A stretch of 64,000 nt of DNA from Gemmatimonadota bacterium (GTDB lineage: Bacteria > Gemmatimonadota > Gemmatimonadetes > Palauibacterales > KS3-K002): assembly GCA_020344215.1 (NCBI GenBank), contig CP070815.1:4520165-4584164 (forward strand), in the 5' to 3' direction. This document shows, piece after piece, positions 27,689 through 35,071 of the stretch. Numbering within the stretch: the stretch's first letter is position 1; the number at the start of each line of letters is the position of its first letter. The translations under genes were made by a program, and so were the position numbers. The notes under the pieces are model-generated. The model made no database searches, was not told where the DNA came from, and was given only the letters and a program-made list of their open reading frames with translations.

Positions 27689-28076
27689 GCTCTTACGCGC
27701 ACTCGCCGATCTAGTCGTCATAGCGCACCTCGCGTTCGTCGTGTTCGCTGTGGGCGGTGCGCTGCTTGTGCTACGGTGGCGGCGCGTGATGTGGGTGCAT
27801 GTGCCGGCGGTGATCTGGGCAGCGCTGATCGAGTATGCCGGCTGGGTGTGTCCGCTGACGCCGCTGGAGAAATGGCTGCGTGTGCAGGGCGGGGGCAGCG
27901 GGTACTACGGCGGCTTCGTCGGCCACTACATATTGCCGATTCTCTACCCTCGCGGCCTGACGCGCGAAGTGCAGATTGTCCTCGGCACCGTCGTGGTGCT
28001 GATCAACGTGGGGATCTACGGGTGGCTGATCGGGTGCATGGTCAGGGGCAGATCGAGGCAAGGAGATCGCGTCTGA
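27687..28076 (+). CDS. DUF2784 domain membrane protein
   Basis: 129 residues with about four membrane helices. DLVVIAHLAFVVFAVGGALLV, VICWAALIEYAGWVCPLTPLE-like sequence (residues 49-68, with the conserved CPLTPLE) and a C-terminal helix fit DUF2784, a family of unknown function. GAGAGGAGCGGGC precedes the ATG at 27687. Its stop overlaps the region where the MerB-like gene begins, so the two are probably co-transcribed. Confidence 0.82.
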   Translation: MLLRALADLVVIAHLAFVVFAVGGALLVLRWRRVMWVHVPAVIWAALIEYAGWVCPLTPLEKWLRVQGGGSGYYGGFVGHYILPILYPRGLTREVQIVLGTVVVLINVGIYGWLIGCMVRGRSRQGDRV

Positions 28077-28090
28077 ACGCTCAGGCCGAA

Positions 28091-28765
28091 GTGGCCGAGC
28101 TCGACCGGCTCGTCCGACTCTACGTCTACGGCCGATTCCTGGAAGACGCGCGGCCGCCTACGGTCGAGCAGACGGCGGAGGCGTTACACTCGACGAGCGC
28201 CGCGGTGACGCTGGCCTACGAACGGCTCGCCCGGAACCACATCCTCGTGCTGGAGAAGGGCGGTCATGAGATTCGGATGGCGATGCCCTTCTCGGCGGTG
28301 GAGACGCCGTTCGAGGTTCGCGCCATCGAGCGGAAATGGTACGCGAACTGTGCCTGGGACGCACTGGGGATCCCGGCCATGCTGAACTGCGACGCCCGGA
28401 TCGTCGCGACGTGTGGCGACTGCGGCGAGTCGATCACGCTGGCGGTGATGGACGGCGAGGTGGTCGGTCACACCGAGGTTCTCCACTTCGCCGTGCCGGC
28501 GGCACGCTGGTGGCAGGATATCGTCTTCACTTGAAAGACGATCCTACTCTTCCGGTCGGAAGAGCACGTCGACAGGTGGTGCCGGGGTCACAGGATAGAG
28601 CGGGGCGCGGTTCTCTCGCTGGAGCAGGCGTGGGAGCTGGCAGTGGAATGGTATCGAGACCGGCTGCGGCCCGATTGGCGGAGGAAGACGGTGGAGGAGG
28701 CGCAGGTCGCGTTCGCACGCATCGGGCTGACCTCACCGTTCTGGCGCCTGTCGGGGCCAGAATGA
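28091..28765 (+). CDS. MerB-like organomercurial-lyase family protein with in-frame UGA (candidate selenocysteine)
   Basis: Read through the UGA at 28532-28534, the frame gives 224 residues ending at 28765. MerB hallmarks: a winged-helix N-terminus (about residues 1-60), YANCAWDALGIPAML holding Cys87 and Asp90 (MerB Cys96 and Asp99), and Cys108 (MerB Cys117, same spacing of 21). UGA codon 148 falls where MerB has Cys159, the second mercury ligand. The remainder (KTILLFRSEEHVDRWC onward) is intact and family-like. A hairpin just downstream resembles a bacterial SECIS. If UGA is read as stop, the product is 147 residues and lacks a catalytic Cys. Start uncertain: GTG at 28091, or a CTG at 28073 after AAGGAG. 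Pseudogene or sequence error remain possible. Confidence 0.72.
28547..28564 (+). promoter_or_regulatory. Candidate bacterial SECIS hairpin
   Basis: CTCTTCC (28547-28553) pairs perfectly with GGAAGAG (28558-28564) around the loop GGTC. The stem starts 12 nt after the UGA, and the loop's first G is 19 nt after it. The E. coli fdhF SECIS also presents a GGUC loop, 18 nt after its UGA. The stem also encodes the conserved LFRSEE, so it may partly reflect the protein sequence. Confidence 0.55.
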
Positions 28766-28783
28766 GCATCCGCGTCCCGCTCG

Positions 28784-28812
28784 TTGCCTGGAACCGCTGT
28801 CACCGCTAGCTT
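28784..28812 (+). promoter_or_regulatory. Candidate RRM gene promoter, TTGCCT-N17-TAGCTT
   Basis: TTGCCT at 28784-28789 and TAGCTT at 28807-28812 are 17 bp apart. The start codon is 48 bp after the -10. Confidence 0.5.
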
Positions 28813-28859
28813 GGCAAGACCGTTGCGGCATTCTCCAATCCAGCAGGGAGCAACGAGCA

Positions 28860-29162
28860 GTGGCCAAGAGGATCTATGTCGGCAACCTCCCCTTCGCCGT
28901 GACCGAGGACGAGTTGAGCGAGCTGTTCCTGCAGCACGGTGACGTCCACTCGGTCAACTTGATCACCGACCGCCAGACCGGTCGGCCGCGGGGCTTCGGC
29001 TTCGTGGAGATGGATGAGGATGGGGCAGAAGCCGCGATATCGGCGCTCGACGGCACGGAGTTCGGCGGGCGCACGCTGCGCGTCAGCGAGGCGATGGAGC
29101 GCGGTTCGGGGGATCGAGGAGGAGGAGGAGGAGGCAAGCGAGGGCAACGCGGGCGTCGCTAG
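28860..29162 (+). CDS. RNA-binding protein with one RRM domain
   Basis: 100 residues. RNP2 (IYVGNLPF) and RNP1 (RGFGFVEM) are intact in an RRM of about 80 residues, followed by a short Gly- and Arg-rich tail (GGGGGGKRGQRGRR). Bacterial RRM proteins of this kind are small, cold-inducible RNA binders. AGGGAGCAACGAGCA precedes the GTG start. It lies close to csp and FKBP and shares their promoter type, suggesting a common growth-temperature or stress role. Confidence 0.93.
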   Translation: MAKRIYVGNLPFAVTEDELSELFLQHGDVHSVNLITDRQTGRPRGFGFVEMDEDGAEAAISALDGTEFGGRTLRVSEAMERGSGDRGGGGGGKRGQRGRR

Positions 29163-29188
29163 CCGATAGCCACGGCTGCTCTGTGCCT

Positions 29189-29202
29189 GGCGCGATCGCG
29201 CC
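29189..29202. terminator. Palindrome between convergent genes
   Basis: GGCGCGATCGCGCC is a perfect 14-bp palindrome in the 43-bp gap between the RRM gene and the converging DUF5916 gene. It could serve as a two-way terminator; no T-run is present. Confidence 0.35.
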
Positions 29203-29205
29203 GGC

Positions 29206-32013
29206 TTACAGTCCCAGCCAGTAGTTCACCTTTATGATGAAGACGTTCTCCGTGTCTAGAGACCGGAGGGCGTCGAGGTCGCTGCCGAGATCGAAGCTGC
29301 CGTCGTTGACTCGGTCGCGGCGGTTCTGCTGCCAGACCAGGAAGATGGTGGATCCGGGTCGATACTCCCACCTGAGCACGGCGTTCAGGCGCAGGGAGCG
29401 GATGTTGAAGTCCTCGTCGTCGAAAGACGTGTCGACGACGCCGTCGCCATCCCAGTCGATGTAGCGCTCGCCGTCGCGCTCGCAGGTTCTTCCGCCGGCG
29501 CACGAGACATCTTCGCCGTCGATCACTGCCGTCCCTTCCTCGAACACGTCGAAGTCGAAGCTCTCCGGCCGCTCGAGCTGCTTGTAGGTCCGGTAGTTGC
29601 CGGACGAGATGAGCGGCTGGGCGTAGAACTGGAGCGTGAGCCTCGGGTTGAAGGCGACGTTGAGCCGGGTGTCCAGTGAGAACTCGTGACGTCTCAAATC
29701 GGAGAAGAGGTAGCGCGCTCCGTAGGTGGGCTCGAAGGTCGCGTCGTCTTCGGAGGTGACATACTGCGCCGGATCGAGCCCTCTGGAGTACTCCGGCGCG
29801 AAATGGATCTCCAGGGTCGGGGACGGCCGAATCGTCACCCCCAGGCCTGTCTGCAGCCGGTAGCCGCCGCGCTGCCCGTCCTCGTATTCGAGGCGGGGCC
29901 GAATGGCGAAGGGTTGACGCGGGTCGGTATGGAGGCTGAGCTCCAGCTCCGTCGATCCCGGGTTTGTCATCAGCGGGCCGCCGCGCGCCTTGGAGTCGCT
30001 CAGCACTTCAGGCGAGTAACGGCCGTCGAGCTCCAGCTCCCAGTAGTTCAGAAACTCGAAGTCGGTACGTAGGGAAACCGTGCCTGCCTTGTGCGCCCGC
30101 TGCCACGAGTTCCACGAGAGGACGTCGTCGAGCGCTTCGTGCCGCCAGTTTTGGGAGGTCGAGAAAGTTGCCCGATAGCTGCGGAACAGCGCCCCAGGGC
30201 TGATCTCGTGGTAACTGAGCCGCAAGCCGGCGTCGAGCCGCTCGCTGCTCCGGATGAAGCCCAGATCGTTGGCCTCGAACCCCGGGGTGATCTCGCCGAT
30301 CCAGACGGAGCCGGTCCAGTGGACGCCGCTCTGCCGCTCGAACTCGAGCCGCCAGTTCACACCGCTCATCGAGGTAGCCGCGGAATCGACGGAGAAGCGC
30401 GTGGCGTCGGGCCGCTGGAAGTAGTGGTTGCTCGACTCCTGCACGTCGATGAGAGCGGTCGTCGAGCCCCTGACATACGTGCCGGCGAAGTGGCCTGATA
30501 GAGCCCAGTCCCGGGAGCCGGGGCCGCCCCAGCTGTGGTCGAAGTCGATGCCCAAGCTGTAGGCGTTGGACGTCAGGTAATCGAAACTCCCGTCATTAGG
30601 CAGGTTGCGGTGCGCGACCGTGAAGATGCCGCCCAGCTGTGAGGCGCCGCCGCGGAAGTCCTGCTGGGCTCGGAAGACGCCGTACTGGCCGGCCGGCTCA
30701 GCAGTGAACTCCACCGTCTCCCCAGCCTCGGTGTTGTAGCTTCGCCCGGACTCCTTGTCGGTGATAGCCGCGAGCGCGCCGAGCGACAAACCGCCTGCCG
30801 ATTTCCCGGTGACCTTGGCCGCGGTCAGGATCGTCGTCTCGGTCGGGGCCTGCACGAAGTCGACGTCGTCGGGCTCCGACCCCCGGGGCTCGCGCCCGAT
30901 CCGGCGGCTGTAGAACAACTGATCCGAGCGGCCCCCGAGCCTGTAGTCGAAGATGCGCGCGTCCTCTACGAAGAACGGCCGCTTCTCCGGGAAGAAGGTC
31001 TCGAACTGGGTCAGGTTGATGACGGCGGGGTCGACCTCCACCTGGCCGAAGTCCGGGTTCACCGTGCCGTCCAGTGTGTAGCTGGCGCCCAATCCGTAGC
31101 GCAGGTCGAGCCCGGCTCGCTGGGACCACTCTGAGCCGTCGAAGAACGGATCTCCGATCTCCGCCGGCGCGGTGTGGGCGCTGGCGAGAGCGTAGGGCCG
31201 GAGCTCGAGTCGGCGAGCGCTGCGCGGGAAATGCAGGTTGTTCAGCCGCCCGAATACGCTGACCTTGCCGTGCCGCACCCGCGACTCGAGGGCGAAGTAG
31301 GTGCGCTCGTTGCTCGCCAGGCGCCGGCGCGAGAAATTGACGCCCCACGACTGCACCGTGTCGGAGGCGTTATACCTCAGCTGGTTCAGAGGGATGCGGA
31401 GCTCTGCGCTCCAGCCGGTGGAGTCATGATGCACGGCGGACTGCCAGACGGCGTCCCATGCCTCGTCCTCGCGGACGTCGTCGTGCAGGTAGACGTCGCG
31501 CTGGACGCCGGCGGCGCTCACCCGGAAACGGTAACCTGTGCGCCGGTCACTGTTGGGATCGAGTGAGAGCTCGAAGTAGTCGTACTGGCCGTTCTCGTCG
31601 CGGCGTACGAGCTGAGCACCGATCCTGCCCGGCTGCCAGTCGTACATCCGGGCGCTGACGTACAGGGCGCTCTGGTCATAGAGTACGCGCACCTCGGTGG
31701 GCTGCTCGGCCGGCGCGTTCTCCACAGGCTCGCCCTGCACGAACTCGGTGACCGGTTCCGCGTTCTGCCAAGCCAACTCGTCGGGCCGGCCGTCGATCCT
31801 GATGTCGCCGGCACGGACCGCCGCCTCCGCTGCCGGGGTGGCTATCGCTTCGGGCTCGTCGGGGCCATCGGCGGTCTGCTGGGCGACGGCGGCCACGGGC
31901 CGGCAGAGCGCCACCATAGCGGCTGCCGCCCATACCACGGCCCTCCAGGCCGGCGAACGCGTCGCCTGAGCCCGATCCGGGCGGCGGAAGCCGATGTGCG
32001 AAGCGAAAGTCAC
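29206..32013 (-). CDS. DUF5916 protein with N-terminal CBM9-like domain, outer membrane
   Basis: About 935 residues from a GTG at 32013 (a longer frame reaches 32091). A signal segment (RAVVWAAAAMVALCRPVAAVAQQ) is followed by a carbohydrate-binding-9-like domain (DIRIDGRPDELAWQNAEPV), then the DUF5916 segment with QFETFFPEKRPFFVEDA. The rest is a beta-barrel-like region ending in RWEYRPGSTIFLVWQQNR and a terminal aromatic-rich strand. It is probably an outer-membrane protein of unknown function. A second member is cut by the right edge of the window. Confidence 0.87.
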   Translation of the reverse strand: MTFASHIGFRRPDRAQATRSPAWRAVVWAAAAMVALCRPVAAVAQQTADGPDEPEAIATPAAEAAVRAGDIRIDGRPDELAWQNAEPVTEFVQGEPVENAPAEQPTEVRVLYDQSALYVSARMYDWQPGRIGAQLVRRDENGQYDYFELSLDPNSDRRTGYRFRVSAAGVQRDVYLHDDVREDEAWDAVWQSAVHHDSTGWSAELRIPLNQLRYNASDTVQSWGVNFSRRRLASNERTYFALESRVRHGKVSVFGRLNNLHFPRSARRLELRPYALASAHTAPAEIGDPFFDGSEWSQRAGLDLRYGLGASYTLDGTVNPDFGQVEVDPAVINLTQFETFFPEKRPFFVEDARIFDYRLGGRSDQLFYSRRIGREPRGSEPDDVDFVQAPTETTILTAAKVTGKSAGGLSLGALAAITDKESGRSYNTEAGETVEFTAEPAGQYGVFRAQQDFRGGASQLGGIFTVAHRNLPNDGSFDYLTSNAYSLGIDFDHSWGGPGSRDWALSGHFAGTYVRGSTTALIDVQESSNHYFQRPDATRFSVDSAATSMSGVNWRLEFERQSGVHWTGSVWIGEITPGFEANDLGFIRSSERLDAGLRLSYHEISPGALFRSYRATFSTSQNWRHEALDDVLSWNSWQRAHKAGTVSLRTDFEFLNYWELELDGRYSPEVLSDSKARGGPLMTNPGSTELELSLHTDPRQPFAIRPRLEYEDGQRGGYRLQTGLGVTIRPSPTLEIHFAPEYSRGLDPAQYVTSEDDATFEPTYGARYLFSDLRRHEFSLDTRLNVAFNPRLTLQFYAQPLISSGNYRTYKQLERPESFDFDVFEEGTAVIDGEDVSCAGGRTCERDGERYIDWDGDGVVDTSFDDEDFNIRSLRLNAVLRWEYRPGSTIFLVWQQNRRDRVNDGSFDLGSDLDALRSLDTENVFIIKVNYWLGL

Positions 32014-32319
32014 CGTCCGTTTCGCCTGGAGTAACAGCTTGTATGACGAGGGCGTTGGCGGGCCGCGCGGGTTCCTGCCCAAGTGAGGCATCGCGGCGGC
32101 ACCTGGCTGCGGCTAATGAAACAACTAATCCTGATTTGCGCCAGTATCGGCCTCTGAGGGACCCTGACCGGGCGGCGTTGGGGCTGGCAGAAACGTTTGT
32201 TTGGTGGCATTCTGAGGGCTCACCAATGTATGACAGGTCGCTCGTGTAGCCGTGGGGGACGGTGCCGCCCCCCGGCGTCTGCGCGTCGTTCGTGAGTCGC
32301 AAACGCGGGAGGTTGATCG
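32014..32319. other. Divergent region between DUF5916 and glsB-like genes
   Basis: About 300 bp. It holds a GC hairpin near 32254-32275 (GGGGGACGGTGCCGCCCCC) and a good ribosome site before the 32320 start. No other feature is supported. Confidence 0.4.
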
Positions 32320-32562
32320 ATGGACCTGATACTGTTCCTGTTGATCGGCTTGGCGGCCGGCTGGCTGGCGGGCAGGATCGTCAAGGGCCGCGGATTTGGC
32401 CTGGTCGGCAACCTGATTGTCGGCGTGATCGGCGCCTTCATCGGCGGGTACCTGTTCGGCGTGCTCAACATCACGGTCGGCGGGCTGATCGGCTCGCTGG
32501 TGATGGCGCTCGTGGGCGCCATTGTGCTGCTCTTTATCGTCGGCTTGGTGAAGAAGGCCTGA
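32320..32562 (+). CDS. GlsB/YeaQ/YmgE family stress-response membrane protein
   Basis: 80 residues with three hydrophobic helices rich in Gly: FLLIGLAAGWLAGRIVKGRG, LIVGVIGAFIGGYLFGVL and MALVGAIVLLFIVGLVKKA. This is the transglycosylase-associated (GlsB/YeaQ/YmgE) family, small inner-membrane proteins often induced by acid or envelope stress. GGGAGG nine bases before the ATG supports the start. Confidence 0.92.
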   Translation: MDLILFLLIGLAAGWLAGRIVKGRGFGLVGNLIVGVIGAFIGGYLFGVLNITVGGLIGSLVMALVGAIVLLFIVGLVKKA

Positions 32563-32589
32563 CGGGGCTAGGCAGCTTGCGCCGTCCTC

Positions 32590-32637
32590 GTTGTCGCCGG
32601 CCGGTCAGGGCTCCAGCAAGCACCGGCCGGCGACAAC
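32590..32637 (+). terminator. Long hairpin downstream of the glsB-like gene
   Basis: GTTGTCGCCGGCCGGT at 32590-32605 is perfectly complementary to 32622-32637, giving a 16-bp stem with a 16-nt loop. It is followed by TCTATTGCC, without a real T-run. Confidence 0.55.
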
Positions 32638-32747
32638 TCTATTGCCTGCGGTTACTGCATTTCCGTTCCAGATGACGGTCTGTTGATAACCCATCTCTAG
32701 ACTTAGCTCCCTGTTCGGCATGGTGCCGGGTCCCTAGGAGGGTCCGG

Positions 32748-33392
32748 ATGCCGTGGCGTCGCTGGGCGGCACGCGCTGGTGCAGGCCCCGAAATGGGTGA
32801 GGTGGGAGTGCGGCGGTATAGGGTCTGGGTCGACCGGGCCGTGAGTCTGGTCACGGTGCTTGTGGGTCTTGTCGCGGCCTACGTTCTGGTGACCGAGCGG
32901 CTGATCCCAGCGCTGCGCGGGGAGCCGGCGCCGGTGGACGTTGGCGGTAGGCTGCCGTCGGCGCTCGAGCTCGAGCGGTTGGCGGAGCGACGTGATGGAA
33001 ACGGGTCGAGGGAGCGGATCCGGGTGCCCGGCGAGCGGGCGACGTTACTGCTCCTCTTCAACTCGACCTGCCCGGCCTGCTACGCGAACCTCTCGGCCTG
33101 GGGCCGTGTCGTCGCATCGGCCGAGGGTGTGGCGTCAGTACTGGCGGTGGCGATGGAGGTCGACCGAGGTGCGGCACGTGGCTACGTACGGCGGTACCTG
33201 CCGACGACGGTGGCGGTCGTGCCGAAGGATGCGCGGGAGCTGGCAGGTGTCTTGGGTGTCGGCATCGTGCCGGCGACGGCGCTCGTCGACCCGGACGGCG
33301 TGTTGCGTTACATCCGCCAGGGTAGCCTCGATGCGTCGGCTGTGGACTCATTGCTGAGCGCGCTGCGGGCCCTGAAGGGTCCTTCACATTAG
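32748..33392 (+). CDS. Membrane-anchored thioredoxin-like (TlpA-type) protein
   Basis: 214 residues. A single helix near residues 31-50 (AVSLVTVLVGLVAAYVLVTE) anchors the thioredoxin fold outside the cytoplasm. The active site is STCPAC (Cys108 and Cys111), and the conserved cis-Pro is in IVPATALVDPDG. It should reduce or rearrange disulfides in the periplasm. AGGAGG six bases before the ATG fixes the start. It is the first gene of a run of six tightly spaced same-strand genes whose next two products are Cys-rich, so these may be its substrates. Confidence 0.85.
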   Translation: MPWRRWAARAGAGPEMGEVGVRRYRVWVDRAVSLVTVLVGLVAAYVLVTERLIPALRGEPAPVDVGGRLPSALELERLAERRDGNGSRERIRVPGERATLLLLFNSTCPACYANLSAWGRVVASAEGVASVLAVAMEVDRGAARGYVRRYLPTTVAVVPKDARELAGVLGVGIVPATALVDPDGVLRYIRQGSLDASAVDSLLSALRALKGPSH

Positions 33393-33407
33393 AGAAAGGA
33401 TGGGACG

Positions 33408-33617
33408 ATGCGGAGGAGGCTCTTACTGCTGACGGCGCTCACAACGCTCGTGTTGGGGCAGCCGACCACGGCGCTCGCACGGGGTTGCGAGGACATCTGC
33501 GCCGACAAGGCGGCGGGGTCGTGTGATGAGATCGACTCGGCCAGGTGTGGGGCTTACATCGCGGGCTGTCTTCTTGGATGCTCGATGGGACAGCTCATGC
33601 GGATGTTGACCGAGTGA
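33408..33617 (+). CDS. Small secreted six-cysteine protein 1
   Basis: 69 residues. The signal peptide (LLLLTALTTLVLGQPTTALA) probably ends near residue 25. The mature part has Cys27, 31, 39, 47, 54 and 58, giving C-x3-C-x7-C-x7-C-x6-C-x3-C. I know of no family for it. Spacing and a ribosome site (GAAAGGATGGGACG before the ATG) support translation. It lies 15 bp after the thioredoxin-like gene and 13 bp before a second six-cysteine gene. It could be a disulfide-rich toxin, bacteriocin-like peptide or signal. Confidence 0.7.
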   Translation: MRRRLLLLTALTTLVLGQPTTALARGCEDICADKAAGSCDEIDSARCGAYIAGCLLGCSMGQLMRMLTE

Positions 33618-33630
33618 GGAGGTGGTGGGG

Positions 33631-33867
33631 ATGCGACGTGTACTGCTGGCCGTTTACCTGATCGCGCTGGGTTTCGCTGGCGCGCCGCAGGCGACTGCGA
33701 TAGAGCCCGGGCGTGCCGTGTGTGAGGGTTACTGTGTCGTCGTGGGTGGCGGCTGTTACGTGTTCCTGAGTCTCTTCATGGGGAAGGAGAAGTGTGACTC
33801 CATGTACAAGGGGTGCGTGGAAGGGTGCGTGGCAGGATTGGTCGAGTCTCGGATGGAGCGTGAGTAG
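33631..33867 (+). CDS. Small secreted six-cysteine protein 2
   Basis: 78 residues. The signal peptide (RVLLAVYLIALGFAGAPQATA) is followed by Cys31, 35, 42, 55, 62 and 66, giving C-x3-C-x6-C-x12-C-x6-C-x3-C. The outer C-x3-C pairs match those of the preceding protein, so the two look like diverged duplicates. GAGGAGG eight bases before the ATG at 33631 fixes the start. Its stop overlaps the start of the beta-propeller gene, which suggests translational coupling. No known family was recognised. Confidence 0.7.
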   Translation: MRRVLLAVYLIALGFAGAPQATAIEPGRAVCEGYCVVVGGGCYVFLSLFMGKEKCDSMYKGCVEGCVAGLVESRMERE

Positions 33868-35071
33868 CTGGCGGCGGTTGCCGTACCGGCGAAGTCTGGC
33901 GGGCGTTGCGGCCGGCATTCTGGCCGCAACGCTGCTCTCGGCAGAGTGCCCCGATGCGGTGCCGCAGGGGGGCGAGGGGGGCGAGGGGGGCGAGGGGGGC
34001 GAGTCCGGGGCAGCCACCGAGCTGGATCAGGGAAGAGCGCCGGGTAGCGATGCGCCCTATTCGCTGAAGGTTCGCTGGCTCGTTCCGCCTGACCCTTCGG
34101 GCGACCCTCCGCTCGCGGCACCGGTCGCGTTGTCGGTCGACGAGAGTCGCGGCCGGCTCTATGTCCTGGAGACACAGCCGCCGGAGCTGCGGGTCTACGA
34201 CTTGAGGGATGGACGGTACATCGGCGCGCTCGGGCGGGAAGGTGATGGGCCCGGCGAGTACCGGCGTCCCATCGCCCTCGCCGTGGGAGCCAGCGGCTTG
34301 GTCGCCGTCCTGTCGGTGAGTGGCCGCATCACCTACTGGGCCCCCAACGGTGCGCTCGTGGGGATCGAGCAGGCGGGGCCAGGAATCGCCACCGATATCG
34401 TGTCTGCGGGTGCGGACACCTTTTACGTGAAGACCGACATCTTTCCGCCGGATGACGTGGCGGAGTTCCGCGTGGCGACCGGCGACACCGTGCTGGGCCA
34501 GCCGATTCTTCGGGACTCGGGAATACCGGGTACAGAGGAGCCGGGTAGGCCGTTCAGGAACCATGCCTATGCGATAGCGGCGACAGCGGAAGGTGAATTG
34601 CTGATCGCGCCCCCCGGTCCTGACTACACGATCATGCGGATTGGCAGGACGGGGCAGGCTGTCGGGTCTATTCGCAGACCTGAGATCACACCGCTAAGGC
34701 GGAGCGAAGAAGAGATCGAAGCCGTACGCGAGAGGGTGAGGAAAGCGTTTTCCGCGCTGGGCCGGGCGGCTCCTGCGAGCTTGCGGGTGCCGCTCTACCG
34801 CTCGCACGTGGCCCGGCTGGCCGTGGGACCGGATGGGAGCATTTGGGCGCTGACCCAGCGGGGCGATAGCAGGAGGGTGATCATCGATCGCTTCAGCGCT
34901 GCAGGAGCCTTCACGGGCAGCTTCGTATTGGAGCTACGCGCGAGCGAGGTCGCCGTCTCGTCGAATGCCATCTACCTGCTCGCCCGTTCGACGCTCGATG
35001 TGCCCGGCGTCGCCGTCTCCCCGGGCCCGGACGGCTCGACGAGTCGGAGAGAACTCGATGAGCCGGGTTGA
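33860..35071 (+). CDS. 6-bladed beta-propeller protein, secreted
   Basis: 403 residues from a GTG at 33860. A hydrophobic segment (LAGVAAGILAATLLSAEC) is a signal or anchor; the Glu before Cys makes it a poor lipobox. A GGE repeat (see repeat) links to a propeller with GRLYVLETQPPELRVYDL, ALGREGDGPGEYRRP and LAVGPDGSIWALTQRGD. The GREGDGPGE motif is shared with the propeller at 6325, so the two are related. It sits between the six-cysteine genes and an ABC transporter and overlaps both neighbours. Confidence 0.8.
   Translation: MSSWRRLPYRRSLAGVAAGILAATLLSAECPDAVPQGGEGGEGGEGGESGAATELDQGRAPGSDAPYSLKVRWLVPPDPSGDPPLAAPVALSVDESRGRLYVLETQPPELRVYDLRDGRYIGALGREGDGPGEYRRPIALAVGASGLVAVLSVSGRITYWAPNGALVGIEQAGPGIATDIVSAGADTFYVKTDIFPPDDVAEFRVATGDTVLGQPILRDSGIPGTEEPGRPFRNHAYAIAATAEGELLIAPPGPDYTIMRIGRTGQAVGSIRRPEITPLRRSEEEIEAVRERVRKAFSALGRAAPASLRVPLYRSHVARLAVGPDGSIWALTQRGDSRRVIIDRFSAAGAFTGSFVLELRASEVAVSSNAIYLLARSTLDVPGVAVSPGPDGSTSRRELDEPG
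33967..34002 (+). repeat. Four perfect 9-bp tandem repeats
   Basis: GGGGGGCGA occurs four times in a row. It lies inside the beta-propeller gene and codes for repeated Gly-Gly-Glu in the linker after the signal segment. A 9-bp unit keeps the frame, so copy number can vary without breaking the gene. Confidence 0.85.

Noticed and set aside
28547..28575. Similarity of the SECIS-like stretch to a sequencing adapter (GGTCGGAAGAGCACG)
   Set aside because: Adapter sequence would read GATCGGAAGAGCACACG. This stretch differs at several places, keeps the reading frame and codes for family-like sequence on both sides, so contamination is unlikely, though reads should be checked.
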